A model generated the notes under the pieces. It was not told the origin of the DNA, did no database searches, and was given only the letters and a program-made list of their open reading frames with translations. A DNA stretch of 64,000 bases, taken from Armillaria gallica (lineage: Eukaryota > Basidiomycota > Agaricomycetes > Agaricales > Physalacriaceae). Location of the stretch: the NCBI GenBank assembly GCA_037576215.1, contig JBANDB010000011.1, positions 682,001-746,000 of the forward strand. The letters are read 5' to 3'. How positions within the stretch are numbered: the first letter of the stretch is position 1; every line of letters begins with the position of its first letter. The translations under genes and the position numbers were made by a program. Below, piece by piece: positions 34,152 to 46,317 of the stretch.

Positions 34152-36132
34152 ATGTCTTCGCAGTCCTCGACAGCTCTTCCTTCTGTTGGCGAGACTCTCG
34201 GCGCTCTTTATGTCGGAGTCACAATAGCCGCTGTGTACGCGTCCTTCCATACCCTGCATAACTGTTTTTTCATTTATTCTCTTGGTAGTTTATATGGAGT
34301 AACAAACTTACAAAGTGTCATATACTACAGGAGATTCCCCAATGATTGGTGGGTTTACCGCTATTCTGTAAGTCGTCGTTTTTTGAAGTTTGCAGCATTC
34401 AACCTGAAATACTTGAGATAGGTCGGGTTCCTTTGGTACGTTCAACAGCATCTATGAGTCGCGGTGACTGCTACTCAGTCCTTTGACAGGGCCCTCGATA
34501 CTGTTCATGTCGTTTTAAGTGTATACACCGTATACTTCTTTCTGATACATTTCTTCGGGGATTTGAAAGGAGCGCTACAATATCATTCATGGTAGGTTCT
34601 TGGGCAGATGTGCGGCATCAATTTCATTGAAGGTTTACTGTTACAGGAGCCAGAAGGTAAGTTCTTTTGTACAAGAATCTCCAATGGCATCTGAATGGTG
34701 TATTCTAGTGGCATTCGTTTCTGAATGTGGGTCATTGTGGCAGATTTATACTTCTGTCTTCTCAATGTTGTGTCTACTAGGACTTTCTCGTTGTGTACAT
34801 TCAAGGGTGAGAACCGTGTCATTTTTATAAAGCGTCAACACTTACTGTTGTGATCATCAGGCTGTATGCCCTCAGACTATGGCGGCGTTCGTGATTTTAG
34901 ATAGTAGTGATTGCTATTGGCATTACTTATTACATTCTTAGTTGGACGGAATTTTCACAAGTCTCTTGTCTGCTTCATTGTAAGCCTCTCTTAGAATGAT
35001 TGAGCATCCTATGCATACTGAGTGTTATAGTCGTTGACTGTGATGGCCACACTTGGTGATAACATTGTTGTCCTTGTTCTGGGACTCTGTCTCATTACGT
35101 TTCATTTAGGTACTGCGATATGTAAGTGTTGATCTCGCTATATTTGATTGCATTGAAAGGAAAGCCGCAGATGTGGCATACGACACGTAAGTGAAGCTTC
35201 ATAGTTGGATGCATCATGGGAAATAACCCTCAGCAGTTATGCTACACCGAATTTCGCATCTGCATCCAGTATAAGAGCATGTCATTTCCATAATCTTGAC
35301 TGTAGGGGATCCTCACGCAGATAATTTAGACATCATTTCCTGTCTTTTTCTCCACAATCACCGTTGCGGATCTGACAATAGCCATTCCAACGTTCTATTA
35401 CCTGTGCAAGAGCCGAGCGATTATACGTGTACCCTCGTAAGTTGTTTCTTCCACCAGACCTTTGAGTTCTTGTTGATATAAAGTCGTACTAGAACAGCGA
35501 CTGTGCTTCTCCGCCTAATGCGACTTGTTTTCATGTCAGGCTTAGCTACAAGGTGTGGATATCTGCTTCGATCCAGAGACATGATGACTAATCAAGACGA
35601 CAGTGTATGCTCGCTGCTCGCTATCATCACTGTCAGTTGTCTCTCACCTTGCTCTGATCCCATGCTGAAGATCTCCCGAACGTCCACAGTACATCGCATG
35701 GCCCAAGTCTCTGACTTTCCTCGGGATTCATTTAGTCCTATCGAAGCGTAATATTATTTGTCACTCACTATCGACTACGATGGCTAACAAACATATTCAT
35801 AGTCTATATCAATTCGCTTCTTGCTATGTACATCGTCTACTTGTTGTGATTACCTGCCGCTTACCTTTGATAGGCTCAATTCCCGATCGAAGCATCATTC
35901 GGCAAATAATGCTACAGAGATTGAGGCGAACTCATTACATACCGTCCTCCGGATCACACCTCACAGCCCTGAGAGTGATATCAGTGAAACGGTATGTGTA
36001 TGCTCGTGTGAGCTGCCCTGTCGACTTCTTACTCTGCATCTCTTTCAGAACATCAGCGTTCCACTATCGGACATCAATTCTGTTAATCATGAGCTGGGTC
36101 CTTCAAAAGACGTCCTTGAATCTCGAGTTTGA
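34152..36132 (+). pseudogene. DUF6534-type membrane protein, copy T4
   Basis: The longest copy. ATG at 34152 reads MSSQSSTALPSVGETLGALY, then an intron, YGVTNLQSVIYYRRFPNDW, an intron donor after RYS (GTAAGTCG), a VHVVLSVYTVYFFLIHFF-like exon, LLRLMRLVFMSGLATR (about 35505-35555) and a last exon. A clear terminal intron (GTATGTGTA...TTTCAG) precedes NISVPLSDINSVNHELGPSK, and the stop TGA is at 36130-36132. The middle exons contain stops, for example around 34870-34935 and 35475-35480. Either unusual splicing or, more likely, pseudogenisation explains this. The strong local relatives make it the natural reference for the family in this window. Confidence 0.55.
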
Positions 36133-36199
36133 AAATCATTTGGTTCGATGCTTTTACCTTGCATAATGCAGCGTTTAAATTCCTGACTTGCGTTGGCTC

Positions 36200-36660
36200 C
36201 CTCCAGTCGAATGAAGGTTACCTCTAATTTGCGTATGTTAAGAATTTCTGGACGTACAGTAGTATTATTTAGAGCCTCTTATGATTCGCAACTCGAAGCA
36301 TTATTGACGATTGTACACGTAACGCAGAGTCCGTTACGAACCAATGTATATCGAACTTTTGAGTGTAACTGTAAACATACCTCACCTTGACATTATTTTC
36401 GGAAGAGCAACTATAGACAATGGGCCTTGATGAATATGGAGCAAAAACTGAAGGGGTGCACGAGAATGCCTGGCGCGACGCGTCATGCATTCATGCCGGA
36501 TGCTGCCGGCACAGTACCATACTCAAGAATGGAAATTAATTTCATATTTTCTCTTCTTGTGAACCACCACGACTACAGCTAGACGACGAAGTCGCTATGT
36601 CGACGTCCAAGACCCATGTTATCTTCATGTCTCCAGAGTTTATCATTCTAGCCATGGCTT
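36200..36660 (+). repeat. Downstream flank of T4, duplicated
   Basis: Counterpart of 28800-29150 as described there; no gene assigned. It contains GACGCGTCATGCATTCATGC-like sequence corresponding to GTGACGCATGCAAGACGCG near 29005. Confidence 0.45.
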
Positions 36661-37099
36661 CGGTATACGCATTCATCGTTCCTGTCGAGACCAAAAGCTC
36701 CATGAATAACGGGGCAAGATATCTTAGTACTTGACGGGACAGTCCGCCAACCAAGACGATCCTTTGCAACTACCTAGCGAACTTCGCACTGTCACCAAAT
36801 CCTGAGCGTGACGAGCACAAAGGGTGTAACAATGGGGCACGTATATCTTCACCACAGCGGTCCTGCATTATTTACAGGTATGGCTTGCCCTGGGCGAAGT
36901 CGAGAAAGACAGAGAAGGACCATAGGAGTAAAGATCTAGCCTCGAGGAAATGTGGAGAATTCCTCTCAGTTCCTCTTCGGAGCGTTGGTTTAGGATAAAT
37001 GGTCGGGTAAATCGTGTGTGTGAGAGAGACGTACTCTGATGAAAAGAATTCGAAACTCTGAAGGAGATACAGGTTGCACAATGAGGGAGTTAGGAAAGA

Positions 37100-37380
37100 C
37101 CATGGGACAAGCCGGCCCGATCATCCGCCGTCCCAAAATGGATTCCAATTTGATATTCTGGACGTGCCTCTTGATGATCAACCACCACCACCACCGCCAC
37201 CACTGACGACGACAACGACGATGACGGCGTCCTTCTGGAGGATGCGGCAGCGACAGGAAGGTAATTGGAGACGGCCAGAATATATGCTCTTACACTGCGC
37301 GGTGCGACATAAGCTGATTGTATGCGCGTCGTTGCCATTTTTTTACTTGCTTTTTCTTACTTGACATGCAGCCAGGTAGC
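37100..37380 (+). other. Recurrent coding-like module P, copy 3
   Basis: Open stretch encoding FQFDILDVPLDDQ, a run of prolines and threonines, then YMLLHCAVRHKLIV, with a donor after it and a GACATGCAG acceptor as in copy 2 at 24480-24905. It lies about 115 bp upstream of the oxidoreductase start. It may be the remnant of an independent gene or an upstream exon; the sequence does not decide. Confidence 0.4.
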
Positions 37381-37494
37381 TACATTGACGTCATGCTGAG
37401 TGAGAATAGCGGCAGCTGACATATGAAGCTTGAAGGCCGAAGGTAGCTTGAACTATCTTTAATACAACATCTTGCTCAACTGCTCCTCGTAGGC

Positions 37495-39374
37495 ATGGCT
37501 CTTTACGGCTGGCACCCTGGTGAACGGGCGATCCGCCAAAAAGTGGGCATCGATAAAGACTCCTCTCTCAATTGGTTGTACACTTCTGTTGAGGGTGATC
37601 TACCATCTGATCATGGCGTTTTCTACGCGACTCGACTGCCCTTTCTCCCCATCACGACTCTGGATTCGTCGGGACGACCGTGGGGGTCCATCCTTGCTGG
37701 CTCTGACGGCGAGCCGGGATTTACCTCATCACCAAAGCATACGACCCTATCCTTTAACGTCAAAGTGTGGGATGGCGATCCGTTCGTCAGCAATGTGAAG
37801 GAATCCGGGGACAACGAGATGCTGATGGCGGGTATTGGAGTAGAATTTTCGACGCGTCGGAGGAATAAATTTGCAGGGAAGATCACCAAGAGAACAGGGA
37901 ATGGTGATGGGTACCAATTTGAGTTCATGTCAACGAGGCCATAGGGTAAGGTTCTTTTTCTCATGTAACGATGACAGCTTAATGTTTCTTTTCCAGAAAC
38001 TGCCCTCCTCTCCGAGAGCTCGTGTTGTACCAAGGTTCACCAACGACAGTTTTCGACAAACGCCATCTTTCAGACGGCGATGAGCTTCCTGACTCCGTCA
38101 TATCTTTCATTCAATCATGCGACACGACGTTCTTTGGTACTACGTATGTTGCAACTGAAGACGACGCCAGCCGATTCCCCTCTCACGTCGGCATGAACAT
38201 CCGTGGTGGACGACCTGGTTTCATTCGTGTGCGACCATCAGACAAACGTAGCCTCGTCCTCCCTGACTTTTCTGGGAACCGTATTATGACATCACTTGGG
38301 AATGTCGAAGCCACCCCACTCGCCTCTCTTACCCTCATTTCCTTCACGACTGGGGACATCCTTTACGTGACCGGTCTAGCACAAAATCACATTGGACCCG
38401 ACGCGCAAAAAAATATGTTCCTTCAAGATCGACTGACGACCATCCATGTTACTGGATACATATTCGTCAGTGATGCTCTTCCCGTGAGACGGCGCCCAGG
38501 GACGACTGTCCAACGTAGTCCATACAGCCCGCCTGTTCGATATCTCGTTGAAGAGTCGCCACCGGTCCTCTGGTTCGACGATGACTCCCCAGCAACAGCC
38601 ATCCTCAAAAACATCGTCCTCCACAGCTCGACCATCGCCACCTTCACCTGGGAATCCTCCGTCGAACTGGAAATCATACCCGGTCAAGCTATCATTCTTG
38701 ACTTGTCCGGGTGCATAGGACGTCCGGGGTACCAACACATGGCGCCGCGTAACCCGACCTCCGTCAACGACGACGGTATTCGCACGTGGACGGTATCCTT
38801 TTCCTATCTAGCACCTACTAACATGTTCTCGCTTACCATGCGTGAGAAGCCTGGTGGTGTAGCTGCGGGAGCTCTGTTTTCACTTGCTCGTAAGATAGCC
38901 GAGGTTCGGCCGGCGCTATTGGGAGACATGTCCTCATTATCGCTGACGATCCCTATTGTCGGCATCATTGGGGATTTTACTCTCCCGCGAGCGTCTAAGC
39001 GGTTGGCGCTGTTCGCTGGCGGGATTGGTGTGACGCCGTTCTTAAGTATGCTGGGCGGTATTGTTGGTGATGGATGGGATATCATTCTAGTGTTGTCAAC
39101 GAGGGAGCCAGCCGTGCTTCTCCCGTTGATTGCGAAGGTGGCTGAGAAGTCGGTGGTGCGCGTTTTTAGTGATGAAGCTGTCCCAAAAGCCGAGAACGTC
39201 ACAGCGTATCGAGGGCGTGTAACGTCTGGATATCTTGTTGATCATCAGGAGGATTGGGTAGGGAGGGATGTGTTTGTATGTGGACCGGAGTCGTACCGTG
39301 AAAATGTCATTGAAGGGCTGGTGGCAGCCGGCATTGAGAAAGAGACTATCCAGACCGAAGGTTTTGAGTATTAG
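37495..39374 (+). CDS. Flavin/NAD-binding oxidoreductase, two exons, one apparent frameshift
   Basis: Exon 1 (37495-37945) encodes a PNPO-like N-terminal half (MALYGWHPGERAIRQKVG; DHGVFYATRLPFLPITTLDS; GRPWGSILAGSDGEPGF). Exon 2 (37997-39374) follows an intron GTAAGG...TTCCAG and encodes the rest of that domain (PGFIRVRPSDKRSLVLPDFS) and a ferredoxin-reductase-like module: IRTWTVSF as FAD-binding motif, FAGGIGVTPFLSML as pyridine-nucleotide motif, and DVFVCGPESYRENVIEGL near the C-terminus, ending GFEY and TAG. Such fusions in fungi are predicted soluble electron-transfer flavoproteins; the substrate is unknown. Expected length is about 600 aa. Problem: exon 1 reads TAG at 37942-37944, one base out of the frame that exon 2 requires. 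The paralogue at 20280-21310 has one more base in the aligned stretch (37915-37930) and reads NEAIG across the junction. So this copy is either newly broken or has a sequencing error. Confidence 0.75.
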
Positions 39375-40555
39375 TACTCGGCAAACGTATCGAAGATTGA
39401 TATCATTACCCGTGTTGCGTGCAGAAGCTGTCAACTTCTTGCCTGTTTCCGTTTCACACACAATAACGAAGCGACATGACTGGGTCGACGAAATTACTCC
39501 TTAATTTTACTTTCCCAAAGCATCTCCTGTCAGGCTTATTGATGAAGAGAGGGTGTTAAAAGATGGAACGACCAACAGAAACAGTTACATACCATATATC
39601 CGCTGGCCCTCGATGATATTTTCCCGGGACACAAATTGAAAAGAAAATGTGTCCTACTATCAGTAAGTTTCTATATATTTAAAACGAATGAATGTTAGAC
39701 ATACGACTGTTCTCAACCAGATTCGTTGGACGCGGTGGACGTCAGGACCAAGTCGAGACAATGCGCGATCGGGCACGAGTTGGCAAGTCCTTGTATTATC
39801 CCCACGCCGCCGTCCACCCGGCGGCCTGAGAAATGCGGAACTTCCTGTCTTTTCCTTCACAGCTATGGAGCGCGATGCTGCAAAGCGCATCGAATTGGGA
39901 TGGATCGCAGAGGATGGCCCCCTGCATTGTTACAGGCACATTAATATATCTCAAGTTCGAGGTATACGGTTCTGTGTTGACAAAAGTCTCACTGTTCGGC
40001 TCGAGCTTGGGAGTAGGATGCGACTCAGAAAGGGATCATGGGCCTGTACAGCTGCGCGGCCGCGTTGTCTCATACGCATAACATCATTTTGGCGCTCAGA
40101 ACGACTGTGACCATAGCACAACCATGAATAACCTGTGAGCTCATAGTCAGAAGAAAGCATCCTCATAATATTTCGAGCAGATGCGAGTGTGAACACTATT
40201 TTCCAGTCAGTATTACTATTTACGCCCATACTCCGGCATTCCGGGCCATTTCCTACCGTCGCACGTGGAAGCTACAAAATACCAGCGCAACTCGCCGCTC
40301 GAGTAGGCGTCCTAATAATTCTTCCTTTTTGAACCCGCAATTCTCCCATTTTGAGTAGGGCTCTAATCAAAGGTTTTCATATTTTCAACTACTCGAGGTC
40401 CTTTTTGGGCTCACTGGCTTTCAAAGTTCCGTTCTTTTTATGGTCAATATTTTCCCTATTTTCTATTTCGCTGCACAGCTTACTCTCGATATTATGGACT
40501 CACCTTTCCGACATACTCAACCAACCCACAGGCCTCGGGGACAGAATCTATCCGC
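39375..40555. other. Intergenic, no gene recognised
   Basis: Several frames of 70-140 codons overlap each other at 39690-40110 in different frames, which suggests high coding-like composition but no motif. About 40320-40500 is AT-rich with similarity to 25010-25150, extending module Q leftwards. Confidence 0.35.
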
Positions 40556-40559
40556 TATA

Positions 40560-41320
40560 TCTTTTAAGGAGAACCGATGCTATTTGCCTTGTATTTGCCT
40601 CACAAAATGCTTACTAGGACCAACCCGTGATTTTTCTTTGTACTCGCCAGGCTGGGGATTTGGTGGCAGAAAATGACATTTTCTGCAATCCGCAACGTAC
40701 TTGGGAGGGTATGTCAATGTCGGTGGACTTACCTGCGAAGTACCGAGACATCTAACACGGGAAGGAAGTCATTTGCGGAGATCATTCGAGCGGAAGCTAG
40801 CTGCGGTAAGTGTTCATAACATATCCGTTGGAAATCTAGGACTGATTCATACGCCAGATGACTGTGCCTCGGAATCACTGAAACAATATCAAGACGAATG
40901 TCCTTTCTCGGTTCCTTAGGCGGTCCATGATTCCAGCTCGTGCTTGCACCAACATTTCGACAAAGGTACTGAAGGTATTTGTATTTTCCTCGATTGAACA
41001 GACATCCGAAGGATATTGCTGTCAGTTTCTGCTATCTTCTCGCTCCCACTCCCATTTCCATCAAACCTCTCCTCTTCCACGAAAATCCAGAAGTGCTCAT
41101 CTACGATCCCGCCTCAAATTTCAATATACAAACACCTGGGAGGTCCTTAGCAGGCTATCGGTACGTCTCGGACTTCCTGTGTCAACGTTGGATACAGCGA
41201 TCTACCCGTATGATGCTAAGGATGCAGAGCGTCTTCGATTCTGAATTCAAATCGAAGATTAGCTCACGGTACTCAAGACCGACGAGCAGGAGAGGAGAGA
41301 AGAGCGGATAGCTAGGTTGG
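40560..41320 (+). other. Recurrent module Q, copy 3
   Basis: Counterpart of 25190-25730: GATGCTATTTGCC, YTTACTAGGACSAACCC, a G-G-TTTGGTGGC block, and CTCCTCTTCCMYGAAAAT. Readable segments are LLGPTRDFSLYSPGWGFGG, SFERKLAAV followed by a GTAAGT donor, and VLIYDPASNFNIQT. The exons look real but cannot be joined with confidence, and I do not recognise the product. Confidence 0.4.
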
Positions 41321-41329
41321 GGAAACTAT

Positions 41330-42639
41330 GGTAAGGATTTAATAATATTTTCTGCGCAAAGCTGTAACCAACGATCATGCTTGCAGCTCTTTGAATCATC
41401 ATCCTCGAGCAAGCCAAAGAGCACATGTTTCAGGTTTGTATGAGCCCGTCATCCTCCTCGTATAAGTATTGAACTTCATGAAAGGCCATCGATTTATGCT
41501 GTAAAAACTGTTCCTGTTCGCTTCTGCGAGGCTCCTCAATATCCTCTTTTCTGTAGTCTTTTTCACTGCCTTGAATATCTCCTCCTCACCGCCGTTATCA
41601 TCCAGGCCATCCAAGGGTGAGAGCATCCCCACGAAACTCTGTAGAAAACCGAAAGAGATATCTCTCTCCTTCAACTGCTCGACAGTTATGCGGGTATGGG
41701 TAATCTTTCAGTCAAGTACCTGAGTGAGTATAGCAGCTACCTGGTTTGACAATCAGCTGCGGCAAAAAGTCCAAAGTGAGCGTAGGACGTATATCATCAT
41801 AAGAGAGCAATGCAGGGCCCATACTAATATGGTTCTTGTTGCGGTTCTTCTCGTCCGTATTAACAGCCACATCCACAATATCATCTGCAGATATAAACCC
41901 AATCTGTCCATTCGCAGACGCGCTTATGATCGCATAAGTTGATGCTTCGAAGATGCCGCGTCAAGAAATTATCTGAAATTCCATGTATGCCTTTGGCAAT
42001 CACAGCGAATCTGTCAGCTGTTGCAATTGCCACCTAGTAATGGAAAAGGATCAGCCTCCGATTAGGCCTCCGTGTAGGCTTCTCGGAAATCCCGGACCGA
42101 ACTCCAGCCTTTCTGTCGTCTTTCTTTCTGGTCCTCCATGTGCTGACTTCTAAGTTGTTTTGCGCTAATATCACTCAGCAAATTACAAGAACCCGGCGTC
42201 CACTGTTGAATTGTTCCCTGGTCTCGTATCTCACAAATAACATGCATGATATTAATACTTGTAACGAGAACAATGTTCATAGTATGAATTATCACGGCTC
42301 TCCATGCTTATGTTTCTTAACAATACTTGAAGGAATGCATTCTTGCTAGACAATCTCTTTGTCCCAGGCCGAGAAGTCCATCCTTTCGGACACGAGTCGC
42401 ATAATGTAGAATATGCCTATGTTTATCAGGTATTGAGAACCCTCGACACTTTGGACACGATCCCTAGCATCTCCGCAACAATTAGTGTCATGAGACTTGA
42501 CTTTTACGGTAAAGAAACGAATCTTGAGCGCCTATTCCAGGGTGATGACGTGCTATAGAAACAGTGTCGGGGTATTCCGGCAGCGTGTTAATCTACCGTA
42601 CAACTCCGCATCGTTATCAACATCTCTCATCTGCTCGCC
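41330..42639. other. Intergenic, no gene recognised
   Basis: Short frames in both strands only. The last 60 bp before 42640 are pyrimidine-rich (CATCTCTCATCTGCTCGCC), a common fungal 5' UTR and transcription-start feature for the next gene. Confidence 0.4.
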
Positions 42640-44835
42640 ATGACCAGCATGCAGGTCCTCCCACAGATGCCACCCCCCTTGATTCGCCTCGGCTGTGCCA
42701 ACCAGAGCATTTCAAAGTCCAGCTTTTGCCCTACAGATGCGACGAAGACCTGCTCAGGGTGTCATCTCGTCCGATATTGTTCGAAAGAGTGTCAGGTAAT
42801 GCACTGGACATCGCACAAGCATGGTACGTTCGTATAATCTACATGGGCGAAGAGCCTGATGTCGGTGTAGATTGCAAAAACCGATTGAAATCGACATCGT
42901 GGTCGCCAGCTTGGCTCAGAGAGAGAAGGAATCCGAAGTTTGTTCACGATGTCAGTGACGAACACACATTGCACCCAGGTCAATCTTTGTTTGGAATGGA
43001 CATGCTTTTGTGAATTGTTTTTAATCGGTGTCGTGGCGTTGTAGTCCTGACTATCTGGTATTAGGTGGGGAAGTATGGAGGCGATCGATGTTATCAACGC
43101 AAACAATAACGAAGGTAAGGACAGCGGGGACAACATACGGAAGAGAGATCTGTCGCTGGCATTCATACGCACGTGTTGGACTTAGGCATGTTGAATGCTT
43201 TATCTGACCTTATCCATAGTTTCGGGGGATCTGCGAAACGTTGTAAGAACAATAAACCAGCTACCAGAGGACTATACCGGGAGTATTGAAATTGTACTTA
43301 ACGACTTCGTTCCTATAGTCGTATGTCGAAATCTCATGATTCTCTCCATTCTTGGGACCGTTGCGGATGTTGTGAGTACAATAATGTCGCGTGTTTTTCT
43401 TTCTTTAATTTCCAATGATAGGAGGAAGCAGCGGAGCATGCCCTCCATCTCTGGTACTCCCTTTTCCAGCCTCGGTCCTACGAGACGCGTATCCTTCCAC
43501 ACCTCCGCGAGTCCGATACTCTTGCCAACCTCAATGGATCTCCCGCCCAGCTGACTTCTTCTACCACCATGTATACCACTTTCTCCTCCAATACCACCAA
43601 AATTCTCTCTCATCAACTCCGATCGACTTTAGACCCCGTTTTCGTGAAGACCGCTTGGAAAAATATAATGAATGAAGCAGGACGAGTTGATCATCGTGAC
43701 AGATATTATTCCAGACTCAGGCCTTCTCATAGGGTCGCGTTCGAAGAATGGCGGTTGACCGGGTTGGTCAAACCATTTGGTGCTACTGGCGCTCACATGA
43801 CTATCGCCAACCAATGGCTTTTCACTCCCGACCGTCGTCTCATTCTCAATGACAGTGCTAATCTTTTAAAAGGGTGGAAGTAATCATGTCTAACTCTCTA
43901 CTAGTATTTACACTTATCGTAACTTTAGCTTGGACGAGATGTTCACGGCGGGAATGGCCCATGGCACAACCGAAGACGACTTGATGGGCTGTCTGTTCTT
44001 CTACGTCAAGGACCAGCTTGTCGAGTTTTCAAAACGACTTCGCCGATTCAAGATAAAAATCTATTCCTTTGATCAAGATCCTACAGACCTTCCGGAAACT
44101 TTGAAAAGCCACGCTTCACTGCCCCAGAACTTCGATCGCGTAGAGGTTTCAAATCTCGTAGACAATAATAGAGTCGGTATCGCCCTTCTGGCCTTTTGGG
44201 GTCCTCTACTGAACAAAACCAATCCTCACGCGGCCATCATCGGCCTCTTCATGAATTGGACAATGTCGAGAGAAGCCGGGAACGCTCTATCTTCTGACAC
44301 AGCCACTAGCCTTGCGATGCAGAGGATGACCGCTTGTCCTTATGCTGTATGTATTCGCTTCATCTGTACTCACCTTCTGACTTGTAACTAGACATTACCG
44401 TCTCCGGACCCTTTCCCTGGAACAACAATGGGTGTGTGGAGTTACCTGAATATGTTCCATGATACAGATTGGCCTTTTGAATGCCATCTGATGGATGAGG
44501 AGGAAATAGCAATTGCCCGAGAGGGAGGACTACGACATCGGCGTGTCAACAAAATCGTTCCACACGCATGTCTTTCTCGCTGTTGTAATGTTTCAACCAT
44601 TTGATTTCCGTTATCTAGCGCTGTTTTGCGAAACTCGGTACGGCGCCAAACGAACTCCCTTATATCGATTCGCCCGAACGTTGGTATCGAGTGGTGAGTA
44701 ATAAACGTTGTTTTTTTTAATGATTCAGTCTGTCATTTCATTTTTTTACCTTTTCAGGCTTCTCTCAGTGGAAGAACATTCGTAGAACGTTATGCTGAAT
44801 GGGCCAGAGCAGCGACAGTGACAACCTGGTGGTGA
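42640..44835 (+). CDS. DUF4470 protein with N-terminal MYND zinc finger
   Basis: Multi-exon gene, probably intact. Exon 42640-42823 holds the MYND-type zinc finger (CSGCHLVRYCSKECQVMHW), a protein-interaction module. Exon 42871-43009 holds CKNRLKSTSWSPAWLRERR, usual after MYND in this fungal family. Exon 43065 to about 43170 reads LLWGSMEAIDVINANNNEG and KRDLSLAFI. Exon 43220-43371 continues SGDLRNVVRTINQLPEDYTG, the DUF4470 signature, with its acceptor at 43218-43219. Further exons are 43422-43879, 43929-44346 and 44392 to about 44560, then one ending at the donor near 44694 (ELPYIDSPERWYRV), and a last exon from about 44760 ending at TGA 44833-44835. Two junctions are not settled: the donor near 43169-43175 (a GC donor fits the protein better, a GT donor adds residues) and the one near 44560-44620. 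Function is unknown; MYND-DUF4470 proteins are numerous in agaricomycetes. Confidence 0.75.
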
Positions 44836-45159
44836 TGTAAACGATATATGTTTGATTTTAGCAGAGACAAATTCTAAAAGTGTTATGATCAGAAAAAGAC
44901 GGGGTTGTAGCAGGATGATTTCGGGGTGAACCAGGACGATGATGACAGAGGAAAGACCGGTGATCTAAATAAAAGTCGAGGCAGATATATAAATTGGAGT
45001 ATTCTTCTGACTCCTGCTAGGCGTAAAGGATAGGAAGTTATCAGAGACGGTATGCGAGGGAACACGGGAGCGCCACCAAAACACAAAACTCCGCAGTGCC
45101 GCCGGCATTGTGACTTCCTATTTGATCTCTCTTCCTGACACGGTCAGCAAAGACGACGC

Positions 45160-45602
45160 ATGGACACCGTGGTGCCCCGCTGCTCGCAGTCACTCTGGTG
45201 GCTCCCATTCAATATTGACGTTTGCACCTACTGTGAAAAACCTACGAAGGGTGAGCATTTTCAGTTGCTTGATGGTCACTCGTCGTCAATTGGTCGTCAC
45301 CAAGTCATCAGGAGTCCAGCAATTATGAAGGAATATGCTTACGGACAATTACTATCTGGGGTACCTATTGCGTGTAATGGTCAACTCATCGTTTAACGGT
45401 TCCTTTCTGATTCTAACTTTAGGACCCCATCCCAGTTACCGCCCAAAAAGAAATATGGATATCCGCAAGACGCGTGGATGTGGTGCGTGTCAGATACTTT
45501 CTGATGCTGTATTTTTATTTTTATATTACAGACAACGCATGTCGATCACACCATCCTTCTAATTTATCTACTCAAATTCGGAAGGAACACTTGACCTCTA
45601 AG
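45160..45602 (+). CDS. Possible small multi-exon gene
   Basis: Speculative model. ATG at 45160 leads to NIDVCTYCEKPTK, with a CxxC pair that could be half a zinc site, then a GTGAGC donor at about 45250. Later open pieces have acceptable splice signals: IRSPAIMKEYAYGQLLSG, DPIPVTAQKEIWISARRVDV, and a last piece TTHVDHTILLIYLLKFGRNT with TGA. Joined, this gives about 90 residues. No family is recognised, and the joined frame could be coincidence; expression data would be needed. Confidence 0.25.
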
Positions 45603-45664
45603 GGAGAAGCTCGCAATCATCACGAGGGATCGAGGTTATTTGATTATGACAGTGGTTATGAGTG

Positions 45665-46315
45665 ATGCGACACGTACCTTCTGTAACTACATTTCCGAGA
45701 TAACACCAGACGTGTCGACGGCCAAGTAAGCTTTGTTATATTCACCGGGCGTGGTACGTACATTAAGCAAGATCCGTTCTATTTCTCTGGTATCTGACTT
45801 TCGAAGTTCAGTGTCTACGCACTATCTCATTTCCTCACTCGAACTCAGGTTGATGAGGATGAAACTTCGCCCCCGCATCACATCTTAGCAGTCCTTGCGT
45901 GGCAGTGTGAGTTTGGACTGGATTGCGATGCCAACGCCGAGACATCGTTGATTAGAAAAGTTGTGCCTACAAGAGCGGTGCGCAAGTTATTGAGGTGAGC
46001 TTTGGCGACCTCTTCATGCTCTTTGAGCTCCGTCTCCACCTTGCGAAGCTTTGGGATATGCGGTTAGAGATACATCATGCACAGATGTAGGACGCACCAG
46101 ATGCCGGAGCTTCGAATAACGATTTATCCGGATGGCGCTATGCTCAAAGATGAGAGCGCACCATGCTCTCCTATGGACACCCGCGATGGCGACTGATGAC
46201 CTCTACACGAAAGGCGACTAGCTAACCGGGGCCAGGATGTGAGCAGGCATAGAAAACACTCCATTCGTATCCTTATCTCCGTTTGTAGTTCATGGCGAGG
46301 ACGATCGCCGCCTTA
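45665..46315. other. Intergenic, no gene seen
   Basis: No frame of interest. It ends at the TA dinucleotide (46316-46317) that flanks the DDE transposon. Confidence 0.4.
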
Positions 46316-46317
46316 TA

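Noticed and set aside
38376..38738. 120-codon minus-strand frame
   Set aside because: Antisense shadow of the oxidoreductase exon, whose sense frame is open for over 450 codons with clear motifs.
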